The notes under the pieces were generated by a model. That model did not search any database. It saw nothing but the letters and a program-made list of their open reading frames with translations, and was not told where the DNA came from. The position numbers were made by a program, and so were the translations under genes. This document shows positions 1 to 8,410 of a stretch of 64,000 bases of DNA, one piece after another (position 1 is the stretch's first letter; each line of letters starts with the position of its first letter). Source of the DNA: Niallia nealsonii (GTDB taxonomy: Bacteria > Bacillota > Bacilli > Bacillales > Cytobacillaceae). The stretch spans positions 1 through 64,000 of the forward strand of contig NZ_PISE01000013.1 of the NCBI RefSeq assembly GCF_002835805.1, given 5' to 3'.

Positions 1-136
1 GCTTTCTGTCTAAGAGTTGAAGCAATCTATCTGGTTGGGATGCCGAATGAATGAGGAAGATTTAGCTCTATTTAAATAAGTATGAAAGTAAACGATAAAG
101 ATAAAACGTATTTTTTCGATTTTTATCTTATAATTT

Positions 137-166
137 TTTACGTACTGTTTTATTTTTTGTTATACT
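137..166 (+). promoter_or_regulatory. Possible SigA promoter for spo0B
   Basis: A TATACT box at 161-166 lies 18 bp after a weak TTTACG hexamer at 137-142, about 50 bp before spo0B. The match is only moderate. Bases 1-136 hold no gene I can recognise; short open frames there end quickly and lack ribosome binding sites. Confidence 0.3.
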
Positions 167-217
167 TACATACAAGCAGTCTTCTGACACTTAATAAAAT
201 GTGTAGGGGTACAAAAA

Positions 218-769
218 ATGAAAAAAGACTGGAATACGATCGACTTTTTACGGCATGTTCGCCATGATTGGTTAAATAAAGTTCAATTAATTAAAGGTAA
301 TTTAGCTTTAAATAAAGAAGAACGAGTAAAAGAAATTATTGATGAAATTATTGCAGAAGCACAGCAAGAGGCAAGGTTATCCAATTTAGAAATTCCTAAA
401 TTTGCAACATTATTGTTGACATGCAACTGGGGAAATTATTGCTTCCAATTAGAATATGAAGTGTTAAATGATGAAAAGTGTCAATATATAGAAGATGCAG
501 TACTAACAAAATGGACTACTATGTTTTTTAATATTTTAAATAAAAGTGCTAAATCATTTTCTGAAAATCATTTGTCGGTGTCCATTGCTCCCGAAAGCAA
601 TGGAATTCGTTTGTTTTTTGATTTTAGCGGAATAATAATAGATAGAGCATTAATAGATGATTTTCTGCATACAAAAAGTCCAGAAAATATCAAAATCCAA
701 ATTCGTACATTGGTGGAAGCGGAGATAGCACTAGAAGTATTTGTGGAAAATGAGAGTGCATCCGACTAG
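218..769 (+). CDS. spo0B: Sporulation initiation phosphotransferase Spo0B
   Basis: Spo0B relays phosphate from Spo0F to Spo0A in the sporulation phosphorelay. The 183-residue protein (B. subtilis Spo0B is slightly longer) carries the phosphoacceptor helix: His16 in the RHDWLNKVQLIKGNL stretch corresponds to the catalytic His of B. subtilis Spo0B. The C-terminal half is divergent, as is usual for this degenerate kinase-like fold. The ATG follows a TAGGGGT ribosome site. The position just before obg is the same as in B. subtilis. Confidence 0.93.
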   Translation: MKKDWNTIDFLRHVRHDWLNKVQLIKGNLALNKEERVKEIIDEIIAEAQQEARLSNLEIPKFATLLLTCNWGNYCFQLEYEVLNDEKCQYIEDAVLTKWTTMFFNILNKSAKSFSENHLSVSIAPESNGIRLFFDFSGIIIDRALIDDFLHTKSPENIKIQIRTLVEAEIALEVFVENESASD

Positions 770-790
770 AAAATAGAAATGCTTAGAAAG

Positions 791-814
791 ACAATAGGTT
801 AATTTTTCTATTGT
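791..814 (+). other. Small hairpin just upstream of the obg ribosome binding site
   Basis: ACAATAG (791-797) pairs with CTATTGT (808-814). The stem ends five bases before AGGAGG (819-824). It is too short and has no T-run for a convincing terminator; it might affect obg translation, but that is inference. Confidence 0.35.
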
Positions 815-834
815 TTATAGGAGGAAATAAGAAT

Positions 835-2124
835 ATGTTTGTGGATCAGGTCAAGATTTATGTAAAAGGTGGAGACGGTGGGAACGGCATGGTTGCTTTC
901 CGTCGTGAAAAATATGTGCCTAAAGGCGGTCCAGCAGGTGGCGATGGAGGAAAAGGAGCAAATGTCATTTTTGAAGTGGAAGAAGGATTACGGACATTGA
1001 TGGATTTCCGTTACCAACGCCATTTTAAAGCTCCTCGCGGCGAACATGGAATGTCAAAAAATCAGCATGGCAGAAATTCAAAAGACATGATTGTTAAAGT
1101 ACCACCAGGCACGATTGTATCAGATGCTAATACAAAGGAAGTAATTGCTGATTTAACACAGCATGGCCAGCAGGCTGTCATTGCCCGCGGCGGAAGAGGG
1201 GGAAGAGGAAACTCAAGATTTGCCAGTCCTTCTAACCCGGCTCCAGAACTATCGGAAAATGGTGAACCCGGTCAAGAGCGAGAAGTAATGCTTGAATTAA
1301 AAGTATTAGCAGATGTTGGGTTAGTTGGATTTCCAAGTGTAGGGAAATCAACATTGCTTTCTGTAGTATCTGCTGCCAAACCAAAAATTGCCGATTATCA
1401 TTTTACAACTATTGCACCAAATTTAGGGATGGTAGAAACAGAAGATAGCAGAAGTTTTGTTATGGCAGATTTGCCAGGACTAATTGAAGGCGCCCATTCT
1501 GGTATAGGATTAGGTCATCAATTCCTTCGTCATATTGAAAGAACAAGAGTAATTGTTCATGTTATTGATATGGCGGCAATAGAAGAAAGAGACCCATATG
1601 AAGACTATTTAACGATTAATAAAGAATTGCAAGAATATAATCTTCGTTTAATGGAACGTCCGCAAATCATTGTGGCGAATAAAATGGACATGCCAGAAGC
1701 AGAAGAAAACCTTAAACTATTTAAGGAAAAGTTTCAAGAGGATTATCCTATTTTTCCAGTGTCAGCACTAACTAGATCAGGGCTAAGAGATCTTTTATTT
1801 GCCATTGCTGATAAGATAGAATCGACTCCAGAATTCCCATTAGAAGAAGTGAAAGAAGAGACTGGCATACATCGAGTTCTATATAAACATGAAGCAGATG
1901 AACGAGAATTTTATATTTCCAGAGATTCAGATGGAAGCTTTATTCTTTCTGGTGAGGGAATAGAAAAGCTCTTTAAAATGACAGATTTCTCACGTGATGA
2001 ATCAGTGCAAAGATTTGCCCGTCAAATGCGTGGAATGGGTATTGATGAAGAGTTAAGGGAACGTGGAGCAAAAGATGGAGATATCGTAAAACTAATGGAT
2101 TATGAATTCGAGTTTATTGATTAA
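835..2124 (+). CDS. obgE: Obg family GTPase (ribosome assembly, stress and sporulation)
   Basis: Obg is an essential GTPase that binds the 50S subunit and, in B. subtilis, is needed for sporulation and the general stress response. The 429-residue product has the glycine-rich Obg fold at the N-terminus ([16 protein letters not shown]), the G domain with P-loop GFPSVGKS from residue 165, DLPGLIEGA switch II and NKMD, and a C-terminal OCT domain. The start at 835 is chosen because AGGAGG (819-824) precedes it by a normal distance and the protein then begins [15 protein letters not shown] like its relatives; an in-frame ATG at 811 lacks a ribosome site. Confidence 0.96.
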   Translation: MFVDQVKIYVKGGDGGNGMVAFRREKYVPKGGPAGGDGGKGANVIFEVEEGLRTLMDFRYQRHFKAPRGEHGMSKNQHGRNSKDMIVKVPPGTIVSDANTKEVIADLTQHGQQAVIARGGRGGRGNSRFASPSNPAPELSENGEPGQEREVMLELKVLADVGLVGFPSVGKSTLLSVVSAAKPKIADYHFTTIAPNLGMVETEDSRSFVMADLPGLIEGAHSGIGLGHQFLRHIERTRVIVHVIDMAAIEERDPYEDYLTINKELQEYNLRLMERPQIIVANKMDMPEAEENLKLFKEKFQEDYPIFPVSALTRSGLRDLLFAIADKIESTPEFPLEEVKEETGIHRVLYKHEADEREFYISRDSDGSFILSGEGIEKLFKMTDFSRDESVQRFARQMRGMGIDEELRERGAKDGDIVKLMDYEFEFID

Positions 2125-2151
2125 TGTTAATTATCCTTATGAGGTGAGGAA

Positions 2152-2607
2152 ATGAAACAAAATAAATTCGATCAGAAGTTTTATCTAGTACGAGAAGATG
2201 TCCTTCCAGAAGCAATGAAAAAAACTTTGCTTGCTAAAGAACTTATTGATCGAGGCAAAGCGGAATCTGTTTTTGACGCCGTTCAACAAGTAGATTTAAG
2301 CAGAAGTGCTTTTTATAAATATCGGGATACAATATTCCCTTTTCATACAGTTGTGAAAGAACGGCTGATTACCTTATTTTTTTATATTGAAGATCGCTCA
2401 GGCACCCTTTCTAAATTATTAAGTGTAGTTGCTTCTGGAGGATGCAATATTTTGACCATTCATCAAACCATTCCTTTACAGGGAAGAGCAAATGTCACCC
2501 TTTCTTTGAATATAGCGGAGATGGAGATATCTATTGAAGTGCTTCTTGAAAGATTGCGGAGTTTAGAGTTTGTCGAAAAAGTAGAAGTGCTGAGTTCGGG
2601 AGCGTAA
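2152..2607 (+). CDS. pheB: ACT domain-containing protein PheB
   Basis: The 151-residue protein has an N-terminal helical segment (residues 15-65) and a C-terminal ACT domain (about 70-145, starting around [16 protein letters not shown]). ACT domains bind amino acids. In B. subtilis this gene sits between obg and pheA and is annotated as a chorismate-mutase-like or regulatory protein of phenylalanine synthesis; its exact role is not settled. GAGGTGAGGA gives a good ribosome site. Here 308 bp containing a palindromic repeat separate it from pheA. Confidence 0.88.
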   Translation: MKQNKFDQKFYLVREDVLPEAMKKTLLAKELIDRGKAESVFDAVQQVDLSRSAFYKYRDTIFPFHTVVKERLITLFFYIEDRSGTLSKLLSVVASGGCNILTIHQTIPLQGRANVTLSLNIAEMEISIEVLLERLRSLEFVEKVEVLSSGA

Positions 2608-2626
2608 ATATGTTCATCCCGCGTTA

Positions 2627-2732
2627 AGAGATTTTGACCCTCCCCTCAAAGATTAGAAGAGAAATTGAAAAATCTAGGTGGGGGATTACTGCCCGTAAAA
2701 GCCTGTTTGAAGTTTTACTTTATAGAGAATGA
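2627..2732 (-). repeat. Intergenic palindromic repeat, family R1 (copy A)
   Basis: This segment matches 21155-21258 over most of its length, and the reverse strand of 8130-8190 and 52820-52895. Shared blocks are AATCTAGGTGGG, CTGCCCGTAAAAGCCTG and GAAGTTTTACTTTAT. Copy A lacks the first hairpin module seen in the copy at 52750. It lies between pheB and pheA. The rest of 2608-2915 shows no gene. Confidence 0.75.
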
Positions 2733-2915
2733 CAATTTTGGTTATATATATGTAGTGTTTTTTGCTGCTTATCCAATTTTGTCACTCTCTTTTTTAACAA
2801 AATGTTTGATTAAAGATTCACTTTATCAATGATGATTCATTAACCAAGCTGAAGATAAGTAAGAGAAGAAAATTCAGAATACATAAAACAGTTGGAAAAT
2901 GTGGAGGAGAAAAAC

Positions 2916-3770
2916 GTGAAAGTTGGTTATTTAGGCCCAAAAGCAACATTTACAAATATTGCAGTAAATAATATGTTTCCAAAGGAAGAGGCGATTGCCT
3001 TTTTAACGATTCCAAATTGTTTGGATGCTGTCCTGGAAGAAAAAGTAGATGTAGCGTTAGTGCCTGTGGAGAATACATTAGAAGGTTCTGTGAATATTAC
3101 ATTAGATTATTTGATTCATGAAGTAAATTTGCCGATTAAGGGAGAAATAACCGTTCCGATTAAACAACATTTAATGATCCATCCAATTCATATGGAGCAC
3201 TTTGATAAAATGGAAGTAGTATACAGTCATTCCCACGCCATTGCACAATGTCATAAATACCTTCATTCAGAATGGAATGGCATCAGATGTGAAAATACCA
3301 CTTCTACTGCAGCGGCAGCACAATTTATCAAAGAACATCCAGAAGTTATGGGGGCTGCAATTGGAAATGAATTAACAGCAAAAGAGTATGGTTTGACCAT
3401 TATCAAAAGAAATATTCATGATTATGATAATAATCATACACGCTTTTTAATTTTGGCAAATAAAAGAATAGAATTTCACTCTCCTTCTTGTGATTTGCAA
3501 GGATATAAAACAACAATGATGGTAACATTGCCAGCAGATCGATTTGGAGCGCTGCATCAAGTACTGTCTGCATTTGCATGGAGAAAATTAAACTTAGTTC
3601 GGATTGAGTCTAGACCAACAAAAACAGGATTGGGCAATTATTATTTTATTATCGATCTAGATAGAAAAATAGATGATGTACTAATTCCAGGAGCAATAGC
3701 TGAATTAGAGGCTGTTGGCTGCAAAGTTCAAGTGCTAGGAAGTTATCCTGCCTATGCAATAAATGACTAA
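2916..3770 (+). CDS. pheA: Prephenate dehydratase
   Basis: PheA converts prephenate to phenylpyruvate, the committed step to phenylalanine. The 284-residue protein has the two periplasmic-binding-like lobes of the catalytic domain (YLGPKATFTNIA at the N-terminus; the TTSTAAAA and NHTRFLIL blocks around 125-190) and a C-terminal ACT regulatory domain (about 200-280, with the GALHQVLSAFAWRKLNL and ESRPTKTGLGNYYF blocks) that binds phenylalanine. The GTG start at 2916 is preferred over an upstream ATG at 2892 because GGAGGAG sits 8-14 bases before it and length then matches the B. subtilis enzyme. Confidence 0.94.
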   Translation: MKVGYLGPKATFTNIAVNNMFPKEEAIAFLTIPNCLDAVLEEKVDVALVPVENTLEGSVNITLDYLIHEVNLPIKGEITVPIKQHLMIHPIHMEHFDKMEVVYSHSHAIAQCHKYLHSEWNGIRCENTTSTAAAAQFIKEHPEVMGAAIGNELTAKEYGLTIIKRNIHDYDNNHTRFLILANKRIEFHSPSCDLQGYKTTMMVTLPADRFGALHQVLSAFAWRKLNLVRIESRPTKTGLGNYYFIIDLDRKIDDVLIPGAIAELEAVGCKVQVLGSYPAYAIND

Positions 3771-3774
3771 AAAA

Positions 3775-3808
3775 GATTTTGGTTCATTTAATTAAATGAA
3801 CCAAAATC
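3775..3808. terminator. Perfect palindrome between pheA and niaR
   Basis: A 34-bp perfect palindrome (arms of 17 bp, GATTTTGGTTCATTTAA and its complement) begins four bases after the pheA stop codon. It lies between convergent pheA and niaR and could stop transcription from both sides. The T-run is weak, so it may act by structure or with help. Confidence 0.65.
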
Positions 3809-3875
3809 CTAGAAATGCTTTCTAAAACGAAGGGATGAAAAAAATTTTTGCACTGTTTTGATTCCTATAGGAAAA

Positions 3876-4412
3876 TTAATCCTCTATTAAAAAATTTGCT
3901 GATTGTAATGCTTCTTCTGCTTCTTCTAAGATCTTTTTAGAGGAAGCGGAAATGGTGTGCAAATGAATTCCTTCTGTTAGTTGTGATAAATAGGCAGCGT
4001 TCGTATTGGCAATTTTTTTCATAAATTGCTGCACTTCCTTTCGATTAGAGACAAGAATAGATGCGGTTAAATCACCATAAACGGGATGTTCAATTTTGAC
4101 ATCTTTTACAGTCACCCCATTATCTACAAATAAATTTAATTCTTCTTCCGTTCTTTCTGGTCCATGGTTGCATGCGACAATTTTTTCATATAAAACAGGC
4201 TTAGATGGCGATAAATAGATATAGCCTTGACTTGTTGCTAATATAGGCTCATTTTTTGCCTTTAGCAAGGTAATATCTCCAACAATAATTTGTCTGCTGA
4301 CATTTGTCAGTTTAGCCAGTTCGCTTCCCGTGTAAGATCTCTCATTATTTTGCAGTAAAGAGAGAATATAGGCTCTTCTTTCATCTCCTAAAAGCTTCTT
4401 TGTATCTGTCAT
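3876..4412 (-). CDS. niaR: NiaR (YrxA) nicotinate-responsive repressor of NAD synthesis
   Basis: NiaR represses NAD biosynthesis and niacin uptake genes when nicotinic acid is present. The 178-residue protein has an N-terminal winged helix (residues 8-65, TGSELAKLTNVSRQIIVGDI) and the 3H domain (about 75-170), whose name-giving histidines are visible as CNHGPERTEEEL, EHPVYGDL and GIHLHTIS. The start has AAGGAGAGA before it. In B. subtilis niaR (yrxA) sits with nifS and divergent nadBCA; none of those genes is present here, so it must act on targets elsewhere. Confidence 0.88.
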   Translation of the reverse strand: MTDTKKLLGDERRAYILSLLQNNERSYTGSELAKLTNVSRQIIVGDITLLKAKNEPILATSQGYIYLSPSKPVLYEKIVACNHGPERTEEELNLFVDNGVTVKDVKIEHPVYGDLTASILVSNRKEVQQFMKKIANTNAAYLSQLTEGIHLHTISASSKKILEEAEEALQSANFLIED

Positions 4413-4756
4413 GAAATCTCTCCTTTTTTATAGTATGAAACAGCAATTACATGCCAATGTATGAATAAATTCTTTGCTAAACAGTAAGATAAATGAATAA
4501 AAGCAAAAAATATGTATACGGCACTAAAAATCAAATAAGTAAAAAATCAAGCATATACTTGTACTATTTTATCAAAAGGAATAATAATCATGCCAATGAT
4601 TTAATATCCTTTTATAGAGAAAGAAAATGAAAAAAGCTTCTTACTATAGAAGGAAACATAATTTTATAAAAAAAAGCATAGTTTTTTTGTAGAATGATAA
4701 CAAATTTTTTCTGACAACATAGACTATATGGACATATGCATAGGAGGGAAACTATA
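4413..4756. other. Divergent niaR-safA intergenic region
   Basis: The 344 bp between divergent niaR and safA are AT-rich and hold no convincing gene. The niaR promoter and a candidate mother-cell promoter for safA lie here. I could not assign a NiaR operator by eye. Confidence 0.5.
4697..4725 (+). promoter_or_regulatory. Candidate SigE/SigK-type promoter for safA
   Basis: CATAGACT at 4718-4725 resembles the CATA-type -10 of mother-cell sigma factors, with an ATA at 4697-4699 about 18 bp upstream. This fits the known mother-cell expression of safA but the match is loose. Confidence 0.33.
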
Positions 4757-6301
4757 GTGAAGATCCATATTGTACAAAAGGGGGATACTCTTTGGGAAAT
4801 TGCCAAAAAATACGGTGTTAATTTCGAAGAGTTAAAGATGTTAAATCCCCAATTAAGCAATCCAGATATGATAATGCCCGGGACGAAAATTAAAGTTCCT
4901 ACAACAGGTGGAAATATAAAAAAAGAAGCACCAATTATGGGAATAACAAAAGAAATGCCAAAAAAAGAGCATTCTTATGTAAAAGAAAAGCCAATCGCGA
5001 TGCCAATTAAAGAAGCTCCTAAAAAGGAAATGCCCAAAAAGGAAATGCCTATAAAAGAACTGCCAAAAGAAAAGCCATATACTCCTAAAATGCCTACACC
5101 AATTATTCCTGAAATAGATATTAATAATTATTATACAATGAACATGACTAATGTAGACGTTGATGTTGATATTGAAGAAACAATACCAGCGCCGCTGAAG
5201 CCAGTAGAACCGCCAAAAATGCATATAGAAGCACCAGTTCAAGATGTATGTCCGCCAATTATTCCTTATCAGCCATATTGTTATGAAGTTTCACCAATGA
5301 TGCCAGGTTCTGGATTTCCTCCAGGAGTCTGTCCTCCTTCTCCATTAGAACAAGTGCCGATGCAGTACGAGCAAATGCCAGGAGTAACGCATGGAGAGTA
5401 TACAAAATGGGAAGAAGAGTCCTCCTCCTCTTCACATATGCATCATTATGGAAAAGTTGCGGGGGCATATCAGCCAAGTGTAATGCAGTCTAAAGCAGGA
5501 TACCCTGAAATGGGCAATATTCCAGCAGATTACTATCAACAACCATTAGTGACATATGGACAAATGCCGACAGAACATGGCTATAACGAAAAACATTCCT
5601 ATCAGCAGGAGTCTGCTTCTAATTCTATTGGTCATCATATTTATCAGGCTCCAATGCAAATGCCATATATTCCGGCTCAAAAAGATGATTGTGGCTGTGG
5701 TGGTCCAGCTATTCCACAACCAGGGATATATGGAGAACAAGGTTTTAGTCCACAGATGGGGGCATATCCGTATCCAGAAGTGCAAGCACCGCACATGGGA
5801 ATGCCGCAAGGAGCAGGAAATCCACAAGTGGGAGCATACCCATACCCAGAAGTGCAAGCACCGCACATGGGAATGCCACAAGTAGGAGCATATCCACAAA
5901 TGGGTGGCTATCCATTCCCAGAAAGTCGTCAAGGAATGCTACAAGGATTTGTACCAGCTCCGTTCCCTTCAAGTCCAATGCCAATGGATCCAAGAATGAT
6001 GGGGGCTCCATATCCACAAGGAGTAGTGGGCAATATTCCATCGCCTATGATGATGGAAGATGAAGTGCATGTACAACATGTACATCAGCAAGAATCATTT
6101 GCAATGAATAATCAACAACCATTTGCATCTGAAATGATACCACCAGTTTTTGGTCCAGGAGGAAATGCGCCAGTATATGCTCCGCCGTTTAATGGAAATT
6201 TCGCCCAGCCGCCATTAATGAATCCATATGGGGCTGGTGCTACAACACCTTTTGGAATGCCTCGTTATTTTGACGATGAAAGTAGTGACTATGGAAATTA
6301 A
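4757..6301 (+). CDS. safA: SafA spore coat/cortex interface morphogenetic protein
   Basis: SafA organises inner-coat assembly and anchors it to the cortex. The 514-residue protein begins with one LysM domain (residues 1-45, VQKGDTLWEIAKKYGVNFEEL ending GTKIKVP), then a Lys/Pro/Glu linker of repeated KKEMP units, then a long Met/Pro/Gln/Tyr-rich low-complexity tail typical of coat proteins. Residues around 336-376 contain two near-identical 24-residue units (PYPEVQAPHMGMPQ). B. subtilis SafA is shorter (387 residues), so the tail is expanded. GTG at 4757 is chosen because AGGAGGG is at 4742-4748; an earlier ATG at 4736 lies before this ribosome site. Confidence 0.9.
   Translation: MKIHIVQKGDTLWEIAKKYGVNFEELKMLNPQLSNPDMIMPGTKIKVPTTGGNIKKEAPIMGITKEMPKKEHSYVKEKPIAMPIKEAPKKEMPKKEMPIKELPKEKPYTPKMPTPIIPEIDINNYYTMNMTNVDVDVDIEETIPAPLKPVEPPKMHIEAPVQDVCPPIIPYQPYCYEVSPMMPGSGFPPGVCPPSPLEQVPMQYEQMPGVTHGEYTKWEEESSSSSHMHHYGKVAGAYQPSVMQSKAGYPEMGNIPADYYQQPLVTYGQMPTEHGYNEKHSYQQESASNSIGHHIYQAPMQMPYIPAQKDDCGCGGPAIPQPGIYGEQGFSPQMGAYPYPEVQAPHMGMPQGAGNPQVGAYPYPEVQAPHMGMPQVGAYPQMGGYPFPESRQGMLQGFVPAPFPSSPMPMDPRMMGAPYPQGVVGNIPSPMMMEDEVHVQHVHQQESFAMNNQQPFASEMIPPVFGPGGNAPVYAPPFNGNFAQPPLMNPYGAGATTPFGMPRYFDDESSDYGN
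5762..5881 (+). repeat. In-frame tandem duplication within safA
   Basis: The 48 bases at 5762-5809 recur at 5834-5881 with only a few substitutions, a period of 72 bp or 24 codons. A third, shorter echo (GGAGCATATCCACAAATGGG) follows. It extends the repetitive SafA tail. Confidence 0.85.
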
Positions 6302-7268
6302 AGGAAAAGGAGACGATTATTTTTATTATCGTCTCCTCTCTTTATTAAAAAAACGCATTCCATATCCCATTAAAGAAATTTCTAGGCTAAGAAAATCTGT
6401 CTATTTAATAAAATCTGAACCATTTTGGTTTATTGTAAAAGGCTATCCTAGCTATCAAAAACTTAAAACACAAGAAGCCTTTACTAATTCATTATTACAA
6501 GAAGGGTTTGCTGAAACATATCGATTTTATGTCTTTAAAAAAGAGCCAATTATTATAGATCAACAAGTATTCGGGATAATGGAATATATTAAGCCCAGTG
6601 AGAAAATATTTTCATATGCAAATAAGAGCAATAGAAAAGAAGCAATTGGTCTTTTGGAGAAATACTACAAAACGTCTGAAAATCTAGTGGATATCTATAA
6701 ATATATTATTCCTGAACACAATATGATGAAAAAGTGGCTAGAAAGAAGGGAACAATTTAAGCGGAATATCCCTATTATTCGTTATTTTTTAGACGAGCAG
6801 TATATTCAATGCATAGAATATTGGACAGATTGGTCATTAGAATCTTTAGAAAAAGATAAAAGTTGTTTTTTGGAGGGAAAAAAAGTAGTGCTGCATGGAG
6901 ATGTAGCACATCATAATTTCCTCCATGGAAAAAATAACTGCTTATATTTAATTGATTTTGATTTAATTAGCATTGGACCAAAAAGTGTTGATTATGTCCA
7001 ATTGGCGAATAGATTTTTGCTCCATATAAATTGGTCTTTTTCTCAATTAGAAAAAATGCCTGTTTTTAATGAACTAGTAAAAAATAAAGCATTTTTAAGC
7101 GCCTTAGTATATCCAAGTGATTTGCTTAGAGAATGGAATCGTTGTATTAGACAAAAAAATTTTTCCAAAAAAGTACTAGAGAATTATATGATTCCATTAA
7201 CAACTAATCAATTTGCCAAAAGGAAAAAATTTGCTGATCAAATTATCCAGTTAACCAAAATAATATAA
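6291..7268 (+). CDS. CotS/YutH-type spore coat protein with aminoglycoside phosphotransferase fold
   Basis: The 325-residue protein resembles spore-coat-associated kinase-like proteins (CotS, CotI, YutH, YsxE). The phosphotransferase catalytic loop HGDVAHHN is at residues 202-209 and the metal-binding IDFD at 221-224, so activity is possible, though substrates of this group are unknown. Its ATG overlaps the end of safA by 11 bp, implying translational coupling; no good ribosome site precedes it. An alternative start is the ATG at 6276 or GTG at 6285. Oddly, a strong hairpin (6308-6337) lies inside codons 6-16. The family is clear; which paralogue it is cannot be told. Confidence 0.78.
   Translation: MEIKGKGDDYFYYRLLSLLKKRIPYPIKEISRLRKSVYLIKSEPFWFIVKGYPSYQKLKTQEAFTNSLLQEGFAETYRFYVFKKEPIIIDQQVFGIMEYIKPSEKIFSYANKSNRKEAIGLLEKYYKTSENLVDIYKYIIPEHNMMKKWLERREQFKRNIPIIRYFLDEQYIQCIEYWTDWSLESLEKDKSCFLEGKKVVLHGDVAHHNFLHGKNNCLYLIDFDLISIGPKSVDYVQLANRFLLHINWSFSQLEKMPVFNELVKNKAFLSALVYPSDLLREWNRCIRQKNFSKKVLENYMIPLTTNQFAKRKKFADQIIQLTKII
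6308..6343 (+). terminator. Terminator-like hairpin inside the start of the CotS-like gene
   Basis: AGGAGACGAT (6308-6317) pairs perfectly with ATCGTCTCCT (6328-6337) around a 10-base AT loop, followed by a pyrimidine-rich CTCTTT. It begins seven bases after the safA stop codon, where a safA terminator is expected, but is also coding sequence of the next gene. Confidence 0.6.
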
Positions 7269-7369
7269 TGAAAATATTGCCTGTACTATAATCAGCATGA
7301 AAGTCCCCTTTTACACCAAATATAAGATAGAGCTACTGCTCATTATTCGATAAAAGGGGGCAAAACGTT

Positions 7370-8017
7370 TTGGAATATAGTCAAAAAATAACTGCTTCTC
7401 TCTTTTTAGGATTGTCTATTTGCTTAACAGGATGCGGCATTTCTGATGAAGAGGCAAATAATAAAGAAGTAAATAATGCAAAGCCAATGGGATATTATTC
7501 TAATGAGCATCATGAAAGGAATAATGGCGGCAATGCACGAATATTGGATAATGAAGATAATGATGGTCCCCTTGTTGAAATGATGGATCACACATTGGGA
7601 GAAGAGGGACAAACTGTTCGAAACGTAAATAATCATAAACTAACAAGAGCCGAGTTGAACGAAGAAATAACAAATAAAGAAGAGAGAACGGATGCAGCCT
7701 ATGATAATCAATTGGCCAAGAATATTGAGAAAAAGTCGGCAAGTGTAAAAAATGTAAAGAAGGCGCATTCCCTTGTTTATGGAAATAATGTGGTTCTTGC
7801 TGTGCAGATGTATGATAAAGGGGAAATAGATGCAACAAAAAAAAGATTAGAAAAGAAAATTAAACCGTATATCGATAATAAAAGTATTTCTATTGTAACA
7901 GATCAAGGAATATTTTCTGGAATCGAAGAGATTAATAAAAAAATTAGAGAAGGAAAACCAAATAAAACGATTACGAATAATATAGAAGATATGTTCGAAC
8001 AACTGAATATAAGATAA
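7370..8017 (+). CDS. YhcN/YlaJ-family sporulation lipoprotein (CoxA-like)
   Basis: The 215-residue protein has a lipoprotein signal peptide with lipobox L-T-G-C (Cys22), then a charged linker and a YhcN/YlaJ-type domain (about 110-210: KSASVKNVKKAHSLVYGNNV, then LAVQMYDKG and a C-terminal helix). In B. subtilis the spore cortex protein gene coxA of this family follows safA, so this is probably its counterpart. The TTG start at 7370 follows AAAAGGGGG. It would be lipidated and sit on the outer face of the spore membrane; the molecular role is unknown. Confidence 0.78.
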   Translation: MEYSQKITASLFLGLSICLTGCGISDEEANNKEVNNAKPMGYYSNEHHERNNGGNARILDNEDNDGPLVEMMDHTLGEEGQTVRNVNNHKLTRAELNEEITNKEERTDAAYDNQLAKNIEKKSASVKNVKKAHSLVYGNNVVLAVQMYDKGEIDATKKRLEKKIKPYIDNKSISIVTDQGIFSGIEEINKKIREGKPNKTITNNIEDMFEQLNIR

Positions 8018-8200
8018 AGTGAAATTTCAACCAGTGGGGTTTTCCACGTCCCCACTGATTTATAGCCTGAGACCTATGGGTATAGGGCACACAAACGTTG
8101 CCACTATAGTCTGTGTACTTTTTATATCAGACTTTTACAGAAAGTTAGATTTCCCGTTTTCTCTTATGATCCTTTAGGTAGGCTCAAAAGCCCATTGATG
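8018..8200 (+). repeat. Intergenic palindromic repeat, family R1 (copy C)
   Basis: AAGTGAAATTTCAACCAGTGGGG and the hairpin CAGTGGGG (8032-8039)/CCCCACTG (8050-8057) match the start of the copy at 52750. TTTCCCGTTTTCTCTTATGATCC (8151-8173) matches its second half. Between them about 60 bp unique to this copy (around 8070-8130) are inserted. The first hairpin may serve as terminator for the upstream lipoprotein gene. Confidence 0.72.
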
Positions 8201-8286
8201 TGTAATAAACAATAACTGGTAAGGGCTCCTTTTCCTACTAGCTATTTTGGATCCTATTAATTGTTTGTGAAAAATGTTCTATATAA

Positions 8287-8324
8287 TTAATGATGAATCA
8301 AAAAATTGTTCTTAATGATGAATC
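8287..8324 (+). repeat. 13-bp direct repeat upstream of the SDR-like gene
   Basis: TTAATGATGAATC occurs at 8287-8299 and again at 8312-8324, with a 25-bp period, about 90 bp before the SDR-like gene. It could be a pair of regulator sites; nothing identifies the regulator. Confidence 0.5.
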
Positions 8325-8410
8325 TTTTATCATAAATCCCTTTAAAAACAGAGGAAAATGCTTTATAATGGAAAATATATTCTTTATAAAGAACAAGTTA
8401 GGTGGGGAGC

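Noticed and set aside
1-217. Possible 3' end of an upstream gene (rpmA region)
   Set aside because: None of the three frames ends like ribosomal protein L27 or another recognisable product.
5762-5932. Repeats that might be a CRISPR array
   Set aside because: The repeats are in-frame coding duplications in safA, with no regular spacers.
4853-6041. Several long open frames antisense to safA
   Set aside because: They mirror the repetitive, codon-biased safA sequence; products are Trp/Phe/Cys-rich nonsense without ribosome sites.
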